Below are positions 1 through 7,930 of a stretch of 64,000 nucleotides of DNA, one piece after another; position 1 is the first letter of the stretch; each line of letters begins with the position of its first letter. The DNA comes from Fimbriimonas ginsengisoli Gsoil 348. Its GTDB lineage: Bacteria; Armatimonadota; Fimbriimonadia; Fimbriimonadales; Fimbriimonadaceae. The position numbers and the translations under genes were made by a program. The DNA lies in the NCBI RefSeq assembly GCF_000724625.1, contig NZ_CP007139.1, positions 1,984,001 through 2,048,000 on the forward strand. Direction: 5' to 3'. Below the pieces are notes generated by a model. That model was not told where the DNA came from. It saw only the letters and a program-made list of their open reading frames with translations, and made no database searches.

Positions 1-522
1 ATGCCGTGGGCGGATGCCCACACAACGGTCGACGAGTCGGAGGCGCTCGTCCGCCGATTCGATGCGCGGTGGCGACTTCGGGAGGACCTTGGCGTCGGGA
101 TTTGGGACATTGAAACTGGCCGTTATCTCGGGGGAAGCGGACTTCACCGGATCGACTGGGACGTCCGCCGGTTCGAGATCGGCTACTGGATTCGAGCAGA
201 CGCGGCCGGCAAGGGGTACGTAACGGAAGCCGCCGGGCTCCTATGTCAGCTCGCCTTCGGCCCCTTGGAAGCCAACCGGGTGCTTATCCGTTGCGCGACC
301 GAGAACCGTCGTAGCGCTGCCATCCCGATCCGGCTTGGCTTTCTGTACGAAGGGACTCACCGAAACGAGGGAAGGAGGACCGATGGCCTGCTCTTCGACA
401 TGGAGGTCTACGGGATGACCGCGGATCGATGGCGGCAGCTTGCCACGGCGGAGGGGATGGCCCCCGGCGAATCGCAAAGCGGCCAAGCGCCTGCTGCTTC
501 CAACTCGCCCGACTCACCGTAA
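1..522 (+). CDS. GNAT-family N-acetyltransferase (RimJ/RimL type), 5' partial
   Basis: Acetyl-CoA-dependent N-acetyltransferase of the RimJ/RimL-like group, which acetylates protein N-termini or small amines; the substrate cannot be told here. The visible part has the family's core: GGSGLHRIDW on the central strands, FEIGYWIRADAAGKGYVTEA as the acetyl-CoA pyrophosphate-binding loop and helix, then NRVLIRCATENRRSAAIPIRLGF. Family members run about 180 residues with another 30-40 before the first residue seen here, so the gene probably begins upstream of the window. The low-complexity tail (after about residue 148) runs 115 nt into the convergent HAD gene. Family call is firm, substrate unknown. 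Confidence 0.85.
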   Translation: MPWADAHTTVDESEALVRRFDARWRLREDLGVGIWDIETGRYLGGSGLHRIDWDVRRFEIGYWIRADAAGKGYVTEAAGLLCQLAFGPLEANRVLIRCATENRRSAAIPIRLGFLYEGTHRNEGRRTDGLLFDMEVYGMTADRWRQLATAEGMAPGESQSGQAPAASNSPDSP

Positions 523-1085
523 CCGAAGAGAACGCCGACGCAGGGGAGTCCGTGCTGGTGCGCGCCGATGACATCGTGCATTCGGTCGCCCACCATCACG
601 GCGTCGTTTGTGTTGATTCCGAACGTGGCGAGGAGATGGGCGATAACTTCCGCCTTCGCCTCTCGCGTTCCATCGAGCTCGCTGCCAACGATCCCTTCGA
701 AGAAGTGGGCGAGTCCGAACCGCTCGACGATCCGTAGGGCGAATACCTCCGGCTTGGAGGTGGCGACATAGAGCCGGTTTCCCGCTTCGCGCAACTCAGT
801 CAATGCTTCCGGAATTCCCGCGTACACCTCGTTCTCGAAGAGGCCGACTTCGCTAAAGCGTTCCCGATAGTGGGCGATCGCTTCCGCGATCGAAGCTGCG
901 TTGTCCGTCTCCAGTAGGCGGGCGAATGAGCCACGGAGCGGAGGACCGATGCACCAGCCGAGGGCGTCCGGATCGACCGGGGCACAACCCATCCGGTCTA
1001 GGGCGTGAACGATACAACGAGTGATCCCCGGCTTGGGGTCGGTCAACGTCCCGTCAAGGTCGAAAAGCACGCTTTCGCCGGTCAT
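408..1085 (-). CDS. HAD-superfamily hydrolase, phosphoglycolate-phosphatase-like
   Basis: Cytosolic HAD phosphatase of about 225 residues. Motif I is LFDLDGTLTD near the N-terminus (nucleophile Asp plus acid/base Asp), motif II is VATSK, the Lys is in the REAKAEVI segment and motif III is MVGDRMHDVIGAHQHG. The helical cap between motifs I and II resembles Gph/YjjG enzymes that dephosphorylate phosphoglycolate or nucleotides; substrate is inferred only. I chose the ATG at 1085 rather than the in-frame TTG at 1091, because TAGTCT lies 9 nt before it. Its 3' end overlaps the convergent acetyltransferase gene. Confidence 0.85.
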   Translation of the reverse strand: MTGESVLFDLDGTLTDPKPGITRCIVHALDRMGCAPVDPDALGWCIGPPLRGSFARLLETDNAASIAEAIAHYRERFSEVGLFENEVYAGIPEALTELREAGNRLYVATSKPEVFALRIVERFGLAHFFEGIVGSELDGTREAKAEVIAHLLATFGINTNDAVMVGDRMHDVIGAHQHGLPCVGVLFGYGESGELEAAGAWPLCDSPGAIPSAVASCRHRSAVIP

Positions 1086-1120
1086 CCGCAAACCAGACTA
1101 CCGGGGAGGCAAACATCTCC

Positions 1121-1126
1121 TATAGT
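1121..1126 (+). promoter_or_regulatory. -10 hexamer of a probable leaderless promoter
   Basis: TATAGT ends 6 nt before the GTG at 1133 and no Shine-Dalgarno sequence lies between them, so transcription probably starts at or next to the start codon. Confidence 0.55.
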
Positions 1127-1132
1127 AGAAAG

Positions 1133-1573
1133 GTGAGCGTCGAGAACCGGCTCGCTTGGCAGCTGCTTAAAGAACAGGTCCAAACCCGCACCTTTTGGCT
1201 CTACCTCGCCTCGGTTTTTCCGACCGCCATTGCAACGGCGTACCTTACGCTCGGGCTCTTCTACTCCTACTTGATCACGCCGAACGGCGAGATCCTCTAC
1301 TTGGCGACGGCGGCTAGCGGCGTCGGTTTCCTTTTCGCCTTTCGTGAATTCTTGCGCCATTGCCGTCTCGCGAAGCATGCCCGAAAGATCGGAGCTCCGC
1401 GAGTGCCACCCCGCTATTGGTTGGGTGTAGGGCTTACGGCCGCCTTACTTTCTCTCAATGCCGGAGTTGTCCCGTTCGCCGTCCATTCCCTGGTGGGAAC
1501 GCACATGTCGAAGCTCGAATGGAAACGACTGGCCGACGACTTCGGGAAGAAAGAGCTCCCGTTCCTTCCTTAG
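1133..1573 (+). CDS. Small integral membrane protein of unknown function
   Basis: 146 residues that I do not recognise. Hydrophobic segments at about residues 20-48 (FWLYLASVFPTAIATAYLTL), 52-72 and 95-118 suggest three membrane spans, with a basic loop (FREFLRHCRLAKHARKIG) between the second and third that should face the cytoplasm. The end is charged. The start is GTG with TATAGT 6 nt upstream and no ribosome-binding site, the arrangement seen at many starts in this window. It converges on the amidohydrolase gene with a 2-nt gap. No partner is evident. Confidence 0.7.
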   Translation: MSVENRLAWQLLKEQVQTRTFWLYLASVFPTAIATAYLTLGLFYSYLITPNGEILYLATAASGVGFLFAFREFLRHCRLAKHARKIGAPRVPPRYWLGVGLTAALLSLNAGVVPFAVHSLVGTHMSKLEWKRLADDFGKKELPFLP

Positions 1574-1575
1574 TC

Positions 1576-3522
1576 TTACGGCGTGAATCCGACCGCTTGC
1601 CAAAGCGGCTTCGGCCGGTAGGGTCGGCCGTTGGCCAGCACGAGCCAAACCTTGCGGGTGTCCGAGATCCGCTTGGATGGGTCGCCATCAACTACCAGCA
1701 GATCGGCCCGCTTCGCAGCGGTGACGGTGCCGACCTGGCGGTCGAGCCCCATCACCTTCGCCGGAACCGAGGTCGCCGCTTGGATCGCCTCCAAAGGAGT
1801 GAAGCCGGCTCGAACGTACAGCTCCAACTCTCCGTGGAGGCTATGCCCGGGAATGGCCTGGTCGGTTCCGGCCACGATCGGAATCCCCGCTCGATGCATC
1901 TTCCCCAAAACCGCGAGCCAGCTATCCATCAGTTTCCCGAACGGGGGCGCCCCGGGGCTTACCATGCTTCTCATCGCCGTCTTTAGCTCGGGCGCAACCT
2001 TGTCGACCCCCGGTTCCACCTCCGAGGGGCTCTTGACCGGCGCGTGGATGAACAGACTGAACAGCACCATCGTGTCGTCCATCACCGTCCGATGCGAGCG
2101 TAAGAACTGGATCACTTCACCCGTCCTTGGGGAATTCGGGTCTAGCGGCTTTAAGGAGCCTCCGTTGCCGGCGATCGCGGAAACCACATATTGGAAGTGG
2201 TTCACTTGATCCATTCCGGATTCCACTCCCTCTTGGAGCGTCATCCCTTCCGGAATGTGGCCGGTCACTGTCATGCCGGCGCGGTGGGCGACTTCGGCGA
2301 CCGCCCGAACCATCTCCGGCTTTACAGAGCTGTAAATCTTCATCTGCCGAAAACCGGCCGCTTTGTACTTGGCGACGGCGGCCCGAACCTGCTCCATGTT
2401 ATCGACGCGTACCACGCCGAGAGACATCGGCGAGGTGCCGTCCACCAGCCCGGCCAACAGCAAGCGCGGACCGAGTCCGGCGCCACGGTCGATGGCGTCG
2501 CGAACCGGAACGACGAAATCGAACTCGTTACCGCAATCCCGCACGGTGGTAACGCCCGACGCAAGGTAGACGGGACCCCATTCCACTTGGGCGTAGTGGG
2601 CATGCATGTCCCAAAGTCCGGGCAGGATGCTCTTTCCGCGGATATCCACCTTTTCCGTATCGGGAGGGATCGTGACGGATATCCGGGGTCCGGCCGCCAA
2701 GATCTGGCCGCCTCGCACGACCACCGTTGAATCTTCGATCGGCTTGCCGCCCCGTCCGTCGATAAGGCGTCCACCTACAAAGGCGATCGCCTTTGGAACT
2801 TTGGGGCTCAAGCGCCGGGATAGCTGGGCCAAACGCGCCATCGCGTCCTCGGCGGCGCGGCGAACAAAGATCCCTAGCAGCGGTTCGTATCCGGGAGCGA
2901 GCGCTTCGAAGTGGTCGAACTCGGCATCGCACATCACCCCTGCCACGAGCCGGCCATGCGGGTCGGTCCAGAGCGTCTCACGGCCCCACATGACGCCGTC
3001 GACGCCGTAGCGGGTCAAGTTGACGCTTTTTCCGGCGACTTTAACCGAGTCGGTTCCCCTCACTTCGACATGGATCTGCCCGGACGGCAGGTTGGCCAGA
3101 CTTGAGGGACGCCCGATGCTGTTCCAGTACTGCAGCATCGCCTCCTGCCCCGCGATAGGCGCATAACCCGAGGAGACCGCGTACTTCGCGGGAACGGCGA
3201 TCTTCTGTTCAATCCCCTTCTCGGCCCAAGTCGCCTCGTTTCCGTGCACATGGATTTCGCGGTTGATCGTGGTTGGGCGAGCGGTTTGGCCCTTCACCGT
3301 TAGCTCCGTCACGGCGCCACGAACGGTGGTGATACTGGCAGTCAACTTCACCGGAGAAGAGCGGTCGGTGAAGGCAAAATCGGTTTGGATCTGGGTTAAA
3401 AACAGCGGATGGGGCTTGAACGCCGCAGTCTCCTGTCCAATCGGTTGCTCGTATTTGTAGAGCCGCCAGCTCTCGGTCCAAGGCGGAGTCTGAGCGGCGA
3501 CGAGGAGCAGGAGCGACAGCAT
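1576..3522 (-). CDS. Secreted metal-dependent amidohydrolase
   Basis: 648 residues with a short N-terminal signal peptide (MLSLLLLVAAQTPPW). An N-terminal beta-rich extension of about 240 residues with no recognised motif precedes a C-terminal amidohydrolase barrel. In the barrel IRGKSILPGLWDMHAHYAQ carries the HxH metal pair, MKIYSS the bridging-Lys region, TGHIPEG and NHFQYV the two later His ligands, and AGTDQAIPG the catalytic Asp. This is the imidazolonepropionase/prolidase-like branch often found as exported enzymes; cyclic amides or dipeptides are possible substrates, but the specificity is not evident. The ATG is preceded by TATGAT at 5 nt with no Shine-Dalgarno. Confidence 0.85.
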   Translation of the reverse strand: MLSLLLLVAAQTPPWTESWRLYKYEQPIGQETAAFKPHPLFLTQIQTDFAFTDRSSPVKLTASITTVRGAVTELTVKGQTARPTTINREIHVHGNEATWAEKGIEQKIAVPAKYAVSSGYAPIAGQEAMLQYWNSIGRPSSLANLPSGQIHVEVRGTDSVKVAGKSVNLTRYGVDGVMWGRETLWTDPHGRLVAGVMCDAEFDHFEALAPGYEPLLGIFVRRAAEDAMARLAQLSRRLSPKVPKAIAFVGGRLIDGRGGKPIEDSTVVVRGGQILAAGPRISVTIPPDTEKVDIRGKSILPGLWDMHAHYAQVEWGPVYLASGVTTVRDCGNEFDFVVPVRDAIDRGAGLGPRLLLAGLVDGTSPMSLGVVRVDNMEQVRAAVAKYKAAGFRQMKIYSSVKPEMVRAVAEVAHRAGMTVTGHIPEGMTLQEGVESGMDQVNHFQYVVSAIAGNGGSLKPLDPNSPRTGEVIQFLRSHRTVMDDTMVLFSLFIHAPVKSPSEVEPGVDKVAPELKTAMRSMVSPGAPPFGKLMDSWLAVLGKMHRAGIPIVAGTDQAIPGHSLHGELELYVRAGFTPLEAIQAATSVPAKVMGLDRQVGTVTAAKRADLLVVDGDPSKRISDTRKVWLVLANGRPYRPKPLWQAVGFTP

Positions 3523-3527
3523 GTTTG

Positions 3528-3533
3528 ATCATA
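3528..3533 (-). promoter_or_regulatory. -10 hexamer of a probable leaderless promoter
   Basis: On the minus strand this reads TATGAT and lies 5 nt before the ATG at 3522, with no ribosome-binding site between. Confidence 0.5.
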
Positions 3534-3557
3534 CAAACACGTCGTTCGAATTTGCCC

Positions 3558-4442
3558 CTATTTGATCGCTCCGTTTAAGCCGTTTGGGAAGAAGCCGCCT
3601 TGGGTCGCGTTAGGCGCGAGATACAGAATGTCCAATATTTCCCTCGTGGTTCGGGCGAAAACCGTTGCATTCGCATCAGTGGGAGAGATATTCGTCGTCG
3701 TGCCGGTCCCCAATGTTTGGTCGTTGTTACCGCCAAGACTTGCCCGCAAGGATGCGATACGGCTGGCGGCCGCTTGGACGCTCGCGTCCATCTCGTATAA
3801 GGCGTGCCGGATCGCGCCGCCGTGGTACGATTCCGTCGCCATGATCCCGGCTGCCGACGTGGCATTGGCGGGAGTGGTCAGGCTCGGCAACGCTCCGTAA
3901 TATGCGGTTACGCCGAGGTCTTCGAAGAAAAAAGCGCCGAGCAGAAAACTCGCGTCGTCGGCAAACGGATTGAACGCGCCGAGGTTGGCGGCGGTGGCCA
4001 GCGCGTTGAAGCCGGCAACGAAATCGATAGCGGGACGAACGACCGCGGTGGATCCGATGGCGCCTCGAACCACCTGTACATGCGTCCTTTCCTCGAGCGC
4101 GAACTCAAGAAACATGCGGCGAAGCAATTGAGACACAAATGGCACCTGGGTGCCCCCGGTTACCGCACCCGCTCCGGTTCCGGCTTCCCCGTCCGTAAGC
4201 CCGGCGCCGCTGGTGCCGCGCAGGTAATACTCCGCCTCCAAAAACTCGAGGTTAAGGGCGAGGTTCAGGAGATCGGCGTCGCCCCCTCCTCCTCCAGTAC
4301 CGCCGCTCGTGCTGCCCGCGGTATTGCCATGCGTCGAAAGCCCGGCACTTCCGCCACAGCCGATCGCGAGTCCACCCGCCACTACGCCCAACCCGGCGAG
4401 CCCCCCGTTTCGTAAGAAGTCGCGTCGATTCAATAGGTCCAT
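3558..4442 (-). CDS. Tat-exported ferritin-like protein (desiccation-related family)
   Basis: 294 residues. The N-terminus NRRDFLRNGG followed by a hydrophobic stretch is a twin-arginine signal, ending in AIGCGG, which looks like a lipobox. A Gly/Ser-rich linker leads into a four-helix ferritin-like fold (Ferritin_2 / PCC13-62 group). LNLEFLEAEYY, LEERTHVQVV, FEDLGVTAYY and ESYHGGAIRHALY supply the E, ExxH, E and ExxH residues expected at a diiron site. The family is linked to desiccation or oxidative stress, but its chemistry is poorly known. The start at 4442 has a GGAGAG ribosome-binding site; an ATG 33 nt upstream in frame would add residues before the Tat motif. Confidence 0.85.
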   Translation of the reverse strand: MDLLNRRDFLRNGGLAGLGVVAGGLAIGCGGSAGLSTHGNTAGSTSGGTGGGGGDADLLNLALNLEFLEAEYYLRGTSGAGLTDGEAGTGAGAVTGGTQVPFVSQLLRRMFLEFALEERTHVQVVRGAIGSTAVVRPAIDFVAGFNALATAANLGAFNPFADDASFLLGAFFFEDLGVTAYYGALPSLTTPANATSAAGIMATESYHGGAIRHALYEMDASVQAAASRIASLRASLGGNNDQTLGTGTTTNISPTDANATVFARTTREILDILYLAPNATQGGFFPNGLNGAIK

Positions 4443-4512
4443 TCGCTCTCCACTCGCTGTTAGTGGACGGAGCAATTCGGAAATCGTTCAATCAGGAAAC
4501 GCCGCTGCCGGT

Positions 4513-4518
4513 CATAAT
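4513..4518 (+). promoter_or_regulatory. Candidate -10 hexamer of the pyr operon
   Basis: CATAAT lies 9 nt before the pyrR ATG and there is no Shine-Dalgarno sequence. I see no PyrR-binding leader or terminator between it and the start, so the usual transcriptional attenuator appears absent at the head of this operon. Confidence 0.4.
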
Positions 4519-4527
4519 CGCACCTAG

Positions 4528-5061
4528 ATGGGCGCGGTGTTGCTCGATGCTGGAGATATGCGGCGGACGCTTGGGCGGATGGCGCACGAGATTCTTGAGG
4601 CGAACCAGGGCGCGGAAGGGCTGGTCGTCATCGGCGTGCTTCGCCGAGGCTATCCCGTGGCCAAACGGCTGGCGTTCCTGATGACGCAGATCGAAGGGAC
4701 GACGGTGCCTTGCGGCAAGCTCGATGTGCGGCCCTACCGGGACGACCGGCCGAACTTCGAGCACGACGAAACGGAGATCCCGTTCGAAGTTGCCGGGAAA
4801 ACCGTGATTCTCGTCGACGAGGTGATCTACACGGCCCGGACGATCCGGGCGGCCCTCGAAGGGGTGATGCGGTTTGGGCGGCCGAAGACGGTGCAGCTCG
4901 CGGTTCTGATCGATCGCGGCCACCGGGAGCTGCCGATCGAGCCGAACTACTACGGCAAGAAGGTCGACACCGACCGCGACGACCATATCGTGGTCCGGGT
5001 GAACGAATACGACGGCGAGGACGCGGTGGTCTTGGAGAAGAAGGAAGTCATTAATGTCTAG
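4528..5061 (+). CDS. pyrR: PyrR: pyr operon regulator / uracil phosphoribosyltransferase
   Basis: 177 residues, the usual PyrR length. PyrR binds pyr mRNA in response to UMP/UTP and in many species also makes UMP from uracil and PRPP. The PRPP-binding motif is VILVDEVIYTARTIRAAL (about residues 92-109), and LVVIGVLRRGYPVAKRL is the preceding nucleotide-binding segment; DVRPYRDD and IDRGHRELPI are typical PyrR landmarks. It is the first gene of pyrR-pyrB-pyrC, and its last codons overlap pyrB by 8 nt. No PyrR RNA target is visible upstream, so its role here could be enzymatic or act on another transcript. Confidence 0.93.
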   Translation: MGAVLLDAGDMRRTLGRMAHEILEANQGAEGLVVIGVLRRGYPVAKRLAFLMTQIEGTTVPCGKLDVRPYRDDRPNFEHDETEIPFEVAGKTVILVDEVIYTARTIRAALEGVMRFGRPKTVQLAVLIDRGHRELPIEPNYYGKKVDTDRDDHIVVRVNEYDGEDAVVLEKKEVINV

Positions 5062-5998
5062 GCACCTGTTGGGTATCCGCCACCTCGAGCGAGACCAGAT
5101 CGAGGAGCTTCTCGAACTCTCGGCCGATTTCAAGCTGCGCGTCATCGAGGGACGGTCCGTTCCCAAGCTCGACAAGGAAGTCGTCGGCATGCTCTTCTTC
5201 GAGAACTCGACACGGACGCGGGTCAGCTTTGAGCAAGCCGCGCACTATCTCGGATTGAAGACCGCTAACTTCTCCTCCTCTGGTTCCAGCATGAGCAAAG
5301 GGGAGACGCTTAAAGACACGATTCTCACCCTTCGCTACGAAAGGCTGAACGGATTGGTGATGCGCCACCGAATGTCCGGCTCCGCGAACTTGGCCGCTCG
5401 CCACTTTGGAGGCCCGGTTTTAAACGCGGGTGACGGGCAGCACGAGCATCCGACTCAAGCGCTCGGCGACGCCCTTACGATCATCGAACGGAAAGGCGAT
5501 CTCGACGGACTCGTCGTCTCCATCGTGGGGGATGTCGAGCACTCCCGGGTTGCCCGCTCGAACGCGTGGCTGCTGAGCAAGATGGGCGCGGAAGTCCGCT
5601 TCGTGGGTCCGCGGACTCTCATGCCCCAAAACACCGGCTTGCTGCCGGGCAAGGAGTTTCACGACCTGGCTACCGGCATCGACGGTGCGGACGTAATTAT
5701 TTGTCTCCGTCTGCAAAAGGAGAGGATGGCCGAAGGGGTCCTGAGCTCCATCGGGGAATACGCCTCGATGTACCAAGTCAATCGAGAGAGCTTGAAGTAC
5801 GCGGCGGAGGATTGCCTGGTGATGCATCCCGGCCCTCTGAACCGTGGCATCGAGGTCGACGACGTCGCCGCCGACGGCGAGCAGTCGGCCATCACCGCCC
5901 AAATCGAAAACGGCATCTTCGTTCGGATGGCCTCTCTCTACTGGTGCTTCACCGGCAGTGACGACAAAGTCGAGAAGAAAAAGGGAAAAAAGAAGTAG
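5054..5998 (+). CDS. pyrB: Aspartate carbamoyltransferase catalytic subunit
   Basis: Second step of UMP synthesis: carbamoyl phosphate plus aspartate to carbamoyl aspartate, in the cytosol. 314 residues. Carbamoyl-phosphate motif FFENSTRTRVSFE (about residues 53-65), the Lys of SSSGSSMSKGET, HPTQALGDALTI, and the C-terminal LVMHPGPLNRGIE are all intact. The Lys-rich tail (VEKKKGKKK) is species-specific. No pyrI regulatory subunit is adjacent. The start overlaps pyrR by 8 nt and has AAGGAAG as ribosome-binding site, so the two are translationally coupled. Confidence 0.96.
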   Translation: MSRHLLGIRHLERDQIEELLELSADFKLRVIEGRSVPKLDKEVVGMLFFENSTRTRVSFEQAAHYLGLKTANFSSSGSSMSKGETLKDTILTLRYERLNGLVMRHRMSGSANLAARHFGGPVLNAGDGQHEHPTQALGDALTIIERKGDLDGLVVSIVGDVEHSRVARSNAWLLSKMGAEVRFVGPRTLMPQNTGLLPGKEFHDLATGIDGADVIICLRLQKERMAEGVLSSIGEYASMYQVNRESLKYAAEDCLVMHPGPLNRGIEVDDVAADGEQSAITAQIENGIFVRMASLYWCFTGSDDKVEKKKGKKK

Positions 5999-6012
5999 CC
6001 CTACACTTGGGG

Positions 6013-6038
6013 TTGACCCGTACAGCATCTTGTACAAT
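6013..6038 (+). promoter_or_regulatory. Promoter and YefM-type operator of the toxin-antitoxin pair
   Basis: TTGACC (6013-6018) and TACAAT (6033-6038) form a -35/-10 pair with a short 14-bp spacer; the -10 ends 6 nt before the antitoxin ATG. Overlapping it are CGTACA (6019-6024) and TGTACA (6031-6036), the second within the perfect palindrome TTGTACAA (6030-6037). Their centres are 12 bp apart. As I recall, the E. coli YefM-YoeB operator is a long and a short palindrome with TGTACA cores and the same 12-bp spacing, so autorepression by the antitoxin complex is likely. Confidence 0.65.
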
Positions 6039-6044
6039 GAATGC

Positions 6045-6305
6045 ATGGATGCGATCAGTTATTCAGCGGCGCGGGCAAAGCTGGCGCGGGTGATGGACCA
6101 AGTGTGCGAAAACCGCGAGCCGATGATCATCACTCGTCAAGGCAGCGAGTCGGTGGTGATTCTTTCCCTCTCCGATTACGAGGAGCTGGACGAAACCGCC
6201 TATCTCCGCCGAAGCCCGGAAAATGCTCGGAGGCTTACGGAAGCGATTAAGCAGCTCGAGGCGGGGAACGGGATTGAGATGGAGCTTAAGGATCTGACTG
6301 ATTGA
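6045..6305 (+). CDS. yefM: YefM/Phd-family antitoxin
   Basis: 86 residues. The antitoxin binds and neutralises the downstream YoeB ribonuclease and represses the operon. The Phd/YefM DNA-binding fold is recognisable: ISYSAARAKLARVMDQVCENREPMIITRQGSESVVILSLSDYEEL, then LRRSPENARRLTEAI, which in E. coli YefM is the toxin-wrapping segment. The start at 6045 is in frame with the stop and lies directly after the operator; an earlier ATG at 6041 is in another frame. It overlaps the toxin by 4 nt. The pair lies inside the pyr operon between pyrB (46 nt upstream) and pyrC. Confidence 0.92.
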   Translation: MDAISYSAARAKLARVMDQVCENREPMIITRQGSESVVILSLSDYEELDETAYLRRSPENARRLTEAIKQLEAGNGIEMELKDLTD

Positions 6306-6556
6306 TCATCTCATTTTCCACCCGCGGCTGGGAGGACTATCTTGAATTGCAGCGGGTCGATGCCAAGGCAACCAAAAGAATTAACAAGCTGATTGCGGAA
6401 ATCGTCCGCGATCCCTTTGCAGGCTTGGGCAAACCGGAACCCTTGCGGCATGAGTGGGTCGGATATTGGTCGCGAAGGATCGACGGCGAGCACCGCCTCG
6501 TCTACAAGGTGACCGACACGGCGATTCAAATCGCGCAGTGCCGGTACCACTATTGA
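6302..6556 (+). CDS. yoeB: YoeB-family mRNA-cleaving toxin
   Basis: 84 residues, exactly the length of E. coli YoeB. It is a RelE-fold ribosome-dependent endoribonuclease that cuts mRNA in the A site. All catalytic residues known from E. coli fall at the same positions: Glu46 (GLGKPEPL), Arg65 (DGEHRLVY), His83 and Tyr84 (CRYHY at the very end). The start is TTG, overlapping the antitoxin stop as TTGA, which would keep toxin synthesis low and coupled. The module looks intact and functional. The gene ends 49 nt before pyrC. Confidence 0.94.
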   Translation: MIISFSTRGWEDYLELQRVDAKATKRINKLIAEIVRDPFAGLGKPEPLRHEWVGYWSRRIDGEHRLVYKVTDTAIQIAQCRYHY

Positions 6557-6605
6557 CTGGCGATGCCGCAACCGGGCGGCAGGGTGAGCCATACTCGCTC
6601 AAGAG

Positions 6606-7925
6606 ATGCGCACCCTCCTCAAGAACGGCCGCTTGCTCGATCCCTCGCAGGAACTCGACCTCATCGGGAGCCTGCTTATCGAGGACGACCAGATCGTCGA
6701 TTTAGGAGAACAGATCGACGAAAGCGACGTCGACGAGACCTACGACTGCACCGGCCTCTGGGTCACGCCGGGCCTCGTCGATCCTCACGTGCACTTGAGG
6801 GAACCGGGCGACGAACACAAGGAAACGATCGTCTCCGGAACCCAGGCCGCCGCCGCCGGTGGATATACGACGATTTGCTGCATGCCGAATACCCGGCCGC
6901 CCCTAGACACGCCGAGCCTCATCGATTTCATTCTCGATCGAGCCGCGTCTCCCGAAGCCGGCGGCGTGTTCGTAGCTCCGGTCGGCGCGCTGACGAAGGG
7001 AATGAAAGGGGAGGAGCTTACGGATCTCGCCGCGATGAAGCGGGCCGGAATCGTGGCCACCAGCGACGAAGGATTTCCCACCCAAAGCTCGCTGATCATG
7101 ACTCAGGCGATGGAGTACTGCCGGCAGCTCGATTTGCCGATCATGGTCCACTGCGAAGATGCCACCCTAACGAAGGGCGGCAGCATGAACGAGGGAGCGA
7201 TGAGCGCCATGCTCGGGCTGCAGGGAATGCCTCGCTCCGCCGAGGAGATCGCGGTGATGAGGAACTGCCTATTGGCGCTTCATACCGGATGCCAGATCCA
7301 TATCATGCGTGTCTCCACGTGGGGCGCAGTCGAAATGGTGCGGCAAGCAAAGTATCTTGGCGCGCCGGTTACCTGCGAGATTTGCCCGATGCATTTCGTC
7401 TTCATCGATGAGAACGTCGGCGAATTCGACACCCGCTTTAAGATTCAACCCCCGCTCCGAACGGCGATCGATATCGATCTCCTTCTACAGGGGCTCAACG
7501 ACGGAACGATCGACTGCATCGCGAGCGATCACTCGCCGCACGCTTCGCACGAAGTCGACGTACCTTTCGAGGAGGCCCCGTTTGGATCGGCTCAACTGGA
7601 GTCGGCGGTGGGGGTCACGCTCACCTATCTCACCCACAAGGGAATTCTTTCTCCGCTAGAAACGATACGTAAGCTGAGCACCCGTCCGGCGCAGATTCTC
7701 CGCTTGGACGCCGGGACTCTTCGCCCGGGGGAAACTCCAGTGGCTCAAGTTTGTGTTATCGATCCTGAATGCGAATGGATCTTCGACCGCAGCCGCACCT
7801 TCAGCAAGAGCAAGAACACCCCGTTCCATGGGATGGCGTTGCGAGGCAAGACGATGCTGACGTTCAGCGGCAGCGAGATTTACCGGGACGCGCTCTTTTC
7901 GGACACGCGCTACTCCATCGGCTAA
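6606..7925 (+). CDS. pyrC: Dihydroorotase (type I)
   Basis: Third step of UMP synthesis: cyclises carbamoyl aspartate to dihydroorotate. 439 residues. The metal-binding DPHVHLREPG (about residues 58-67) begins the barrel, followed by SGTQAAAAGGYTTICCMPNT, then VHCED, IHIMRVST and CIASDHSPH, which carry the later His and Asp ligands. This is the long, bacterial PyrC/Aquifex-type enzyme, which often associates with aspartate carbamoyltransferase. It is separated from pyrB only by the toxin-antitoxin pair. The ribosome-binding site is weak (AAGAG next to the ATG), so its expression may depend on transcription through the inserted module. Confidence 0.95.
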   Translation: MRTLLKNGRLLDPSQELDLIGSLLIEDDQIVDLGEQIDESDVDETYDCTGLWVTPGLVDPHVHLREPGDEHKETIVSGTQAAAAGGYTTICCMPNTRPPLDTPSLIDFILDRAASPEAGGVFVAPVGALTKGMKGEELTDLAAMKRAGIVATSDEGFPTQSSLIMTQAMEYCRQLDLPIMVHCEDATLTKGGSMNEGAMSAMLGLQGMPRSAEEIAVMRNCLLALHTGCQIHIMRVSTWGAVEMVRQAKYLGAPVTCEICPMHFVFIDENVGEFDTRFKIQPPLRTAIDIDLLLQGLNDGTIDCIASDHSPHASHEVDVPFEEAPFGSAQLESAVGVTLTYLTHKGILSPLETIRKLSTRPAQILRLDAGTLRPGETPVAQVCVIDPECEWIFDRSRTFSKSKNTPFHGMALRGKTMLTFSGSEIYRDALFSDTRYSIG

Positions 7926-7930
7926 CCTGC

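Noticed and set aside
4443-4527. PyrR attenuator upstream of pyrR
   Set aside because: No PyrR-binding loop, antiterminator or terminator is visible in the 85 bp between the divergent genes.
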